Source of the DNA: Planctomycetaceae bacterium
GTDB lineage: Bacteria > Planctomycetota > Planctomycetia > Planctomycetales > Planctomycetaceae
NCBI GenBank assembly: GCA_020426125.1
Contig: JAGQQQ010000035.1
Location: 1-8,720 of the forward strand
Length of the DNA: 8,720 bases
Reading direction: 5' to 3'
Below are positions 1 through 5,019 of this stretch, in pieces. A program made the translations under genes and the position numbers. The stretch's first letter is position 1. The number at the start of each line of letters is the position of its first letter. The notes under the pieces were generated by a model. The model made no database searches. It was not told the DNA's origin and was given only the letters and a program-made list of their open reading frames with translations.

Positions 1-638
1 AGTCGCCGTTCGATTGAACTGGTCTGCCTTGAGAAGGCGAGCAGTTGCTGAGGAGAATCTCGATCCAGGAGAAACTCCACCAATGAGAATCCCAGAGCGT
101 ACATCTCAGAGACCTGGGAACATTGTTGCGGATAGTGCTTCGCATTCAGCCATTTCAGAGTGATTCTCTCGCAAGGGAGGTTCAAGGCTTGCGAACGCAG
201 CCGGTCGCGTGACGTTTCCGATTCCATCAGCGAGGCGCAGCCTTCATCCAGCCAGCGCTCGATGGGATGCCGAACCAGACTCGCGCGGACCATGTGATCC
301 ACTTCATGGGGGATGACATTTTTTAGAACCTCCGGTCGATCGCCGGAAACGGCCATCGTCCAACCGAAGACTTCTCCGTTCGCGAATTGGAACCGAGTCG
401 AGCCGCAGCCAGGACCGGTGTTGGCTCTCCAAGTGATCGGGCAGGGAGCGGACCAATTCCCGGGGAGAGGGTGTCCTGTCCAAAATCGAGCGGAGTCTTC
501 TCGGGCTCGCTCCGCCGTTTGCGCGAGTTCGGCGTCAGAACCCATAAAGTTTTGGGCGAAGAGGGAATTTGAGAGCAAGACGAGGTACGCCCCACCTATC
601 GTGGTGATTTTTCTTCCGGATGAACGGCTTTTCAGCAT
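1..638 (-). CDS. Secreted gluzincin-type (HExxH) metallopeptidase, partial (C-terminus beyond the window)
   Basis: Reading leftward from an ATG at 638, the frame stays open for 212 codons to the window edge. Residues 1-28 look like a Sec signal peptide: basic start (K3, R5, R9, K10), hydrophobic core IGGAYLVLL, and probable cleavage in SLFA|QN after A28. The mature part contains PHEVDHM, so H111, E112 and H115 form a HExxH zinc site. It is followed by RWLDEGCASLME, where E132 fits the third zinc ligand of gluzincins (WLxEG motif). The protein should therefore be an exported zinc metallopeptidase; its substrate is unknown. The motif arrangement matches a peptidase-MA-like group seen in planctomycetes, as far as I can recall; I cannot name the exact family. 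The start overlaps the stop of the upstream amidase gene in ATGCTGA and only a weak GTGGGG lies upstream, which suggests translational coupling. The frame is clear; the full length is unknown. Confidence 0.8.
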   Translation of the reverse strand, partial: MLKSRSSGRKITTIGGAYLVLLSNSLFAQNFMGSDAELAQTAERAREDSARFWTGHPLPGNWSAPCPITWRANTGPGCGSTRFQFANGEVFGWTMAVSGDRPEVLKNVIPHEVDHMVRASLVRHPIERWLDEGCASLMESETSRDRLRSQALNLPCERITLKWLNAKHYPQQCSQVSEMYALGFSLVEFLLDRDSPQQLLAFSRQTSSIERR

Positions 639-1243
639 GTCGGCCCCACGGTTTCGACGTACTCATATTTGCCCGTTCGGACGAGTTCCCGCAACAGCCG
701 GGCGGGGTTGTAACGGGCCGGGTTGGCATGGTTCATCCGGTTTAGCCGCATCACGACAGCGGCCACCATTTCGGAACAGAACAGTTCCTCAAGATTCGCT
801 CCGGGGAACAAACGGCTCGCCTGAAACGCCCGTGTTCCGGACAAAACGGCGCCGCGAATGTCATAGTGCAGACCGGCCCCGACGAAGTGTTGCAGGAGGA
901 TCAGCGACAGCAGTCGCCGTTCCTCTTGAGACAGGGCATTGACGGGTGTGAGACGATAAATGTCCACAAAACCGCCGTTTTCGGTGTACTCAGCGATCCG
1001 ATCAACGGGGAAATGAGCCTGCGCCCCCTCGACACGTTTGCCCTGAATCAGGCAGGGGGTTCGGCACAGGGAGGTCGACTCGGCCCAGATCCGTTCCCCC
1101 TGAAACTCGCAGATCATCGCGACATGAGACGGCCCAATTCGCAGCCTGGGAGGAGCAAAGGGACTCAGGGTCCCCAGCCGAATGACTCGGCTGGTCAGGT
1201 CGCGGCCAAAGCAGGCGGCGATGTCTCCGGGTTCGAGAAGCAT
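632..1243 (-). CDS. Permuted papain-like amidase/peptidase (YiiX/C92 type)
   Basis: This 203-residue protein has the order of motifs expected for the circularly permuted NlpC/P60 (YaeF/YiiX, C92) fold. The opening LEPGDIAACFGRDLTSRVIR resembles the 'GD...SR.I' start of that family. H40 lies in GPSHVAM and would be the catalytic histidine, E55 in IWAES is a candidate third residue, and C156 in LFCSEMVA would be the C-terminal nucleophile. Family members cleave amide or ester bonds in peptides, peptidoglycan or lipids; the substrate here cannot be read from sequence. No signal peptide or membrane segment is visible. The start is the ATG at 1243, with no clear Shine-Dalgarno sequence before it. 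The stop codon overlaps the start of the metallopeptidase gene by 7 nt, so the two form an operon. The tRNA-Ala gene lies upstream on the opposite strand, about 105 bases away. Confidence 0.8.
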   Translation of the reverse strand: MLLEPGDIAACFGRDLTSRVIRLGTLSPFAPPRLRIGPSHVAMICEFQGERIWAESTSLCRTPCLIQGKRVEGAQAHFPVDRIAEYTENGGFVDIYRLTPVNALSQEERRLLSLILLQHFVGAGLHYDIRGAVLSGTRAFQASRLFPGANLEELFCSEMVAAVVMRLNRMNHANPARYNPARLLRELVRTGKYEYVETVGPTC

Positions 1244-1308
1244 AAGATTCGACGAGTCCAGAACGGCAAAGGGGGTTCACCTGTAGCAGGTCTGGTCGCG
1301 CCGATTGC

Positions 1309-1336
1309 TTTTCAGAACGGGATTCATTGCTAGAAT
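1309..1336 (+). promoter_or_regulatory. Candidate sigma-70 promoter of the tRNA-Ala gene
   Basis: TAGAAT (1331-1336, five of six matches to TATAAT) is preceded by TGC, giving an extended -10 element. A -35-like TTTTCA (1309-1314) lies 16 bases upstream of it. Transcription would start about five bases before the mature tRNA 5' end at 1348, a normal arrangement for a tRNA gene. Confidence 0.55.
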
Positions 1337-1347
1337 GGTGAAGTGGA

Positions 1348-1423
<76 letters not shown>

Positions 1424-1945
1424 TGGACTTTTCCAAGATGGCAATTTCAACAGGCGGTCTCGAATTCGGATGGGCAAACCACTTTTGGAACAATGTCATC
1501 CATGTGTGGCATTCACTGAACAAGCCAACTATTAGCGGCCGACAATTGTTCCATTGACATGGGTGAGCCGGTAAGTCTAAAGGCTGTCGAAGTGATGTGG
1601 CTGCCAGAATGAGGCAGTGTGGATTTTCCGTCGGCTTCGTTGGCGGATAGGGGGGATTGTTCCCGCCGATCCACCCCGTCATTGGCGAACGAGGTGGTCC
1701 GTTTGGTTGGGGTGAGACCGCCTTTTGCGTTCTGTTTCGATGAGGCAAACTTGGCCTCGGCTCCCTTTAGAAGCTGGCCTGATCCGTCCCATTTGGAGTC
1801 GTGGGAATCAGCTGCCGTGTCTTGCCAGGCTTTCGCAGTTTTTTGGTGAGCGACGAGAGCATCCACCGGATGGAGAACGCTCATCAAATGAAGACTTCGG
1901 AAAACGCCCTCCTTCCGCTCCATCCGCAAATCTTGCCGATTGGCC

Positions 1946-1975
1946 TTGGCGAAACTTCGTGGACGGTCTTATACT
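1946..1975 (+). promoter_or_regulatory. Candidate sigma-70 promoter of the RmlD-like gene
   Basis: TTGGCG (1946-1951) and TATACT (1970-1975, five of six matches to TATAAT) are separated by 18 bases. This would give a 5' leader of about 60 bases before the GTG at 2044. The -35 box matches only its first three bases, so this is a candidate and not a certain call. Confidence 0.4.
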
Positions 1976-2032
1976 CCGCCTCCCGAACACTCGCATCTTG
2001 GAGATCGCGACGGAACAGGACACGCCAAGCAT

Positions 2033-2037
2033 GGAGG
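2033..2037 (+). promoter_or_regulatory. Ribosome binding site that fixes the GTG start at 2044
   Basis: GGAGG lies six bases before GTG at 2044. The frame is open further upstream to 1801, but those 81 codons read as non-coding and precede the first beta strand of the Rossmann fold. This site therefore supports the shorter protein. Confidence 0.7.
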
Positions 2038-2043
2038 CATCGC

Positions 2044-2970
2044 GTGCAGAAACTTCTTATCGTTGGAGTGGATACGGTCGCCGGAGCCAATCTGGCCGCC
2101 TCTTTGTCCGACAGGTATCAGGTCTTCACGGCAGCTCCCGACCGCCGGTATGAAATTCCCAATTGCGACGCCTTGGATCCCGCAGACGCTCCCCGCCGAT
2201 ATGTGGAACTCTCCCAAGCGGACGTGATCATCCTCTGCGGTCCTGCCGCACGATCGAATTGGGAACCAAGTGCCAAAGAAGGCATTCAAGACAGCACCGT
2301 CGAATCCACGCAGGAATGGGCGAAGATCGCCCGAGAAACGGATGCCAAACTGGTGATGGTCTCATCGGACGCCGTCTTTTCCGGACCGTGGATGTTTCAC
2401 GATGAGCAAAGCCCGGGCTTTTCCCAAAGCTATCAGGCCCAAGTCATCCGCGCCGCGGAGGATCAGGTGACACGCACCTGCACGAACTCGCTCGTTCTCC
2501 GAACCAATGTTTTCGGTTGGTCGCCTCAAGGCGAATCCGGATGGTTGGAGACCATGTTGTCCGAGATCTCCGCCCGCCGCGTCGTCGAACAGGACTACAT
2601 TCGCCACGCCACCCCGATGCTCGCGACGGACCTCGCCGAGATCATCGACCGGGCCTGCCAGGAGAATCTCACGGGGACCTACCATGTCGGCGGAGCGGAG
2701 CGGATCAGTCCGTTGACATTGGCACAGCGACTGGCGGACACCTTTGATCTGCCTTGGCTGTCTCTTCGCAAGGAAGCCGCTCTGACAGAGACTCCACAGG
2801 GCTTCGGAGCGAGTGAATGTTCCTTGCAGACAAAAGCCATTCGTAAGGAACTCTGCGTCGCGATGCCGCTGCTGTCGGAGAGCCTCGAACGCCTGAAAGA
2901 GCAATCGGACAACGGCTACCGCGCGCGACTCGCCTCGACGAACGCGACCCCGAAACGCCGCGCCGCATAG
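2044..2970 (+). CDS. RmlD-like extended SDR (sugar-nucleotide reductase family), atypical active site
   Basis: Starting at GTG 2044, the product has 308 residues, close to the roughly 290-300 of dTDP-4-dehydrorhamnose reductases. Family landmarks appear in order: the Rossmann start KLLIVGVDTVAGANLAASL; LVMVSSDAVFSG (residues 103-114), matching the family's 'yiSTDyVFdG'; SLVLRTNVFGWSPQG, matching 'ilRtswvyG'; PMLATDLAEII near residue 191; and GTYHVGGAERIS near residue 211. Two key sites deviate. The dinucleotide loop is GVDTVAG (G8, G14) and lacks the middle glycine. The YxxxK motif reads Y130-QAQ-V134, so the catalytic lysine is absent. Rhamnose reductase activity is therefore doubtful; a binding, regulatory or different catalytic role is possible. 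No other sugar-nucleotide genes lie nearby, so it is not part of a visible rml cluster. It is a single-gene unit with its own candidate promoter and terminator. Confidence 0.82.
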   Translation: MQKLLIVGVDTVAGANLAASLSDRYQVFTAAPDRRYEIPNCDALDPADAPRRYVELSQADVIILCGPAARSNWEPSAKEGIQDSTVESTQEWAKIARETDAKLVMVSSDAVFSGPWMFHDEQSPGFSQSYQAQVIRAAEDQVTRTCTNSLVLRTNVFGWSPQGESGWLETMLSEISARRVVEQDYIRHATPMLATDLAEIIDRACQENLTGTYHVGGAERISPLTLAQRLADTFDLPWLSLRKEAALTETPQGFGASECSLQTKAIRKELCVAMPLLSESLERLKEQSDNGYRARLASTNATPKRRAA

Positions 2971-3002
2971 CTACCGCGATCGAGTTTCACGCCCCCCCCT
3001 TG

Positions 3003-3040
3003 CAAGCCGCCTGTGTATTCGGGCGGCTTGTTGTTTTCTT
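3003..3040 (+). terminator. Intrinsic terminator of the RmlD-like gene
   Basis: CAAGCCGCC (3003-3011) and GGCGGCTTG (3022-3030) form a perfect 9-bp GC-rich stem with a 10-base loop. A T-rich tail, TTGTTTTCTT (3031-3040), follows. It lies 33 bases past the stop codon. A run of eight C (2992-2999) precedes it. On the minus strand no T-tract follows, so it is less suited to the convergent VOC gene. Confidence 0.85.
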
Positions 3041-3048
3041 GACGGCTA

Positions 3049-3357
3049 TCACAGGGATGTCGGATCCATCAATTCCAGGACATTCCCCGCGCAGTCGGCG
3101 GTGTAGTAGGACCGGGTTCCGTCTCGATGGGTCTTGAGCTTGGGATCGCCGGTCGCCTGGGAGCTGGTGAAGGCGATGTGCGGTGGATGCTCATCCGGAA
3201 GGACCAAGGCCATTTCGATGTTTCCAAATTTCAGCATCGCCCACGTCTCATCCTGATACGTGACTTCACACCGAAATTTCTCTCGGTACCAGTCGACCGC
3301 CTCGGCGATGTCCTTGACTGAGATCGCCACGTGATGCAAGTTGTCTAATTCTGCCAT
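3049..3357 (-). CDS. VOC superfamily (glyoxalase/bleomycin-resistance fold) protein
   Basis: The 102-residue product is a single, rather short VOC module. It begins LDNLHHVAISVKDIAEAVDWY, the usual first strand and helix. It contains a central strand PPHIAFTSS and ends AGNVLELMDP, matching the family's 'DPdGNviEl'. H9, H60 and E95 sit where VOC enzymes place metal ligands, so metal binding is plausible, with one subunit supplying half of a dimeric site. The substrate cannot be assigned; the superfamily includes lyases, dioxygenases, epimerases and resistance proteins. I chose ATG at 3357 because the domain starts five residues later and GAGGAG lies about 10 bases upstream. The frame extends to a TTG at 3402, but those 15 residues are not needed by the fold. 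The gene converges on the RmlD-like gene and is probably transcribed alone. Confidence 0.85.
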   Translation of the reverse strand: MAELDNLHHVAISVKDIAEAVDWYREKFRCEVTYQDETWAMLKFGNIEMALVLPDEHPPHIAFTSSQATGDPKLKTHRDGTRSYYTADCAGNVLELMDPTSL

Positions 3358-3867
3358 CGCTGCTTGTCTCCTCGTTTGCTTCGAGAGGAAGGAAGTTCTC
3401 AAGACGAACGAGTTCTGAAAATCCCTTCCCTCTCCACTCTCACCTCTCGTCTATTTTCCGCAGTTCGGCCTCATCCGTCCAGAACCAAGCGAGGGGGATC
3501 GTTTCGTTCTGGTAGCCGAGTTTGGTGAAAAGGAGCGAGGGATTCCGCTCGAAGCTGTGGAGGGTGGGGGGGATGCTCTGGTAACGATCCGGACCCGAAC
3601 CGAAAGCAGGTGATCGAGCTTCCGCCGGGTGGTTCCCACGGTCATGAAACAATTCGCCACCAAGGAACAGCTTCCCGAAGACTCGTATCTATTTCCAAGC
3701 CGGTTGTCCGACCGATTGTTTCCGTTGCCCAACGCAACGCCGCTGGGAATCTATGCCAGTCGACACCCGGTTTCCCATTCAAGAATTCATTCAAGCGGTG
3801 ACTTCGTTGGTCTTCACCATCAGCCGTCTGAAAGATCGATCCGAGGCTGAGTGTTCTGAGTGACGAT
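3358..3867. other. Eroded gap between helicase remnant and VOC gene
   Basis: No recognisable intact gene lies here. Frames are open on both strands but broken, and none shows a known motif or a convincing ribosome binding site. The best candidate is the minus-strand frame at 3440-3688, listed separately. The stretch adjoins a truncated helicase and may itself be decayed coding DNA. Confidence 0.5.
3440..3688 (-). pseudogene. Unidentified minus-strand reading frame, possible C-terminal gene remnant
   Basis: Between an in-frame TAG (3689-3691) and a TGA at 3440 the minus strand reads about 80 codons without an ATG near its start. The only start inside is TTG at 3652, without a ribosome binding site. 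The end, HSFERNPSLLFTKLGYQN and then ETIPLAWFWTDEAELRKIDE, has the mixed polar and hydrophobic composition of a real protein C-terminus. I do not recognise the family. It could be the tail of a broken gene or a chance frame. Confidence 0.25.
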
Positions 3868-5019
3868 TCAGGCCGCAATCGTGTCGGTCACTCGTTTGCT
3901 TGCGTCCGAACCACCGCTGATGCTGTGGATCGCCAGAAGAGAGCGGGCACGAGTCATGGCCACGTAGAGACCGTTTGCTACCGGCTTACCTTCGGGAGCG
4001 ACGTAGTGATCGACGCAAGGAATGATGACGACTTCCGATTCATTGCCTTTGTATGAATGCGGTGTCGTGGCAAAAAGCGTGTTTGCCTTACGTTCAAAGG
4101 ATCGATTCTTCTGAAGTGACAACTCAACGCCGAATTTGGCGAGTTTGGGAGCCAGTTGTGATTCCAGAATCCGGCCGGCACTGTGATTGTCAATGACGCA
4201 GAAGTCGGTTGGGGAAATGCCATCCTCTTCAAGCAGGTGGCGGAGGTGTTTTGCGACTGATGCCATCTCGTCGATTCGTCGATCAAACGAATTGTCGATG
4301 GACTTCGGTTCTTCGACTTGACTGGATGTTGCTTCGAACCCGTCTTCACCGTTTCTTTGTGGCAGTTTGAGCAATCCAAGCGAAATCAATTCTTGCTGGT
4401 TATGCCTTCCGGTGTCCCCAGAAAGTCGGTGCAGCACGTTCACGGCGAGTTCCGTGATCTGACGAGTCGCCCGGAAACTCTCTCGTATGATCGTCGAGCG
4501 GCCTCGCATGTCGAGTCCGAACTCAGACCATCTCGGCATCTTCGTGTCGTACACGTTCTGAGCGATGTCGTAAAAGATGTCAGCAGATCGGCTGTTGGGA
4601 TCAGATTCGTCGGATTGTTCAACGACTGGCCGTAATAGCCGTCGTGTTGACGGCCCCATGTCCTGAGCCTTGTCGATGAACAATGCAGTGCAGCGAGGTA
4701 AGAGATTCTCCGTCCCCTGCCGATTCAGGAATTCTTCAGCCGCTCGGTCGTAGTCGAAACCGAATTGTTCCAACGTCAGTTGGACGCTGGGCAACATTCC
4801 CGACAAGACATCTTTCACCTGCAGCAATTCGATGCTCTCCCACGGAAAGGGCGAACGGTCGAATAGTTGACCATCACACTGGTGCTCCCAGGCTGCTTCG
4901 ATGGAATGACAGAGAAGTTTGTGGAGACTCTTGTTTGCGTACACTTTCCAGATACGAGCGTCCTTCCTTCCCCGAAGTCGTTTCGCTGTATTCGCGAGCC
5001 GACTGACTTCGAGACTACA
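3868..5019 (-). pseudogene. Superfamily I (UvrD-like) DNA helicase remnant, N-terminus lost
   Basis: The frame is open from just after an in-frame stop (5020-5022) to TGA at 3868, about 383 codons. The nominal start at 4944 is a GTG inside conserved-looking sequence (RIWKVYANKSLHKLL), not a true N-terminus. Motif II reads ALFIDKAQDMGPST, where active helicases have DEAQD, so the Walker B glutamate is replaced by lysine. Motif III is YDIAQNVY. A motif IV-like segment is ESFRATRQITELAVNVL, motif V is TPHSYKGNESEVVIIP, and motif VI is LYVAMTRARSLLAI. Walker A (GxGKT) and motif Ia are missing, removed with the N-terminal part. Without the ATP-binding loop and the Walker B glutamate it cannot act as a helicase. 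The C-terminal end after motif VI looks natural. Its 5' end abuts the stop of the surface-protein gene, so it might still be transcribed by read-through. Confidence 0.82.

Noticed and set aside
313..942. 209-codon plus-strand frame
   Set aside because: It is antisense to the amidase and metallopeptidase genes, which both show catalytic motifs; its product is arginine/proline-rich and motif-free.
1757..1764. TCGGCTCC copy of the tRNA-Ala 3' end, as a possible attachment site
   Set aside because: Only eight bases match and no integrase gene is present; too short to support an att site.
1513..1929. 138-codon minus-strand frame in the gap before the RmlD-like gene
   Set aside because: No ribosome site at its TTG or ATG starts, no motif, and it overlaps the candidate promoter region. 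I kept the region as non-coding, though a lineage-specific small protein cannot be excluded.
1801..2043. Extended N-terminus of the RmlD-like protein
   Set aside because: The 81 extra codons precede the Rossmann fold, read as non-coding, and contain the candidate promoter. GGAGG before GTG 2044 gives a better start.
2992..2999. Run of eight C as a phase-variation tract
   Set aside because: It lies after the stop codon and before the terminator, where slippage would not alter a reading frame or promoter.
3358..3402. TTG-initiated extension of the VOC protein
   Set aside because: The VOC fold begins at residue 6 of the ATG 3357 protein, which has a GAGGAG ribosome site. The extension spans that site.
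3629..3850. 73-codon plus-strand frame
   Set aside because: No ribosome site or known motif; it overlaps competing frames in an eroded region.
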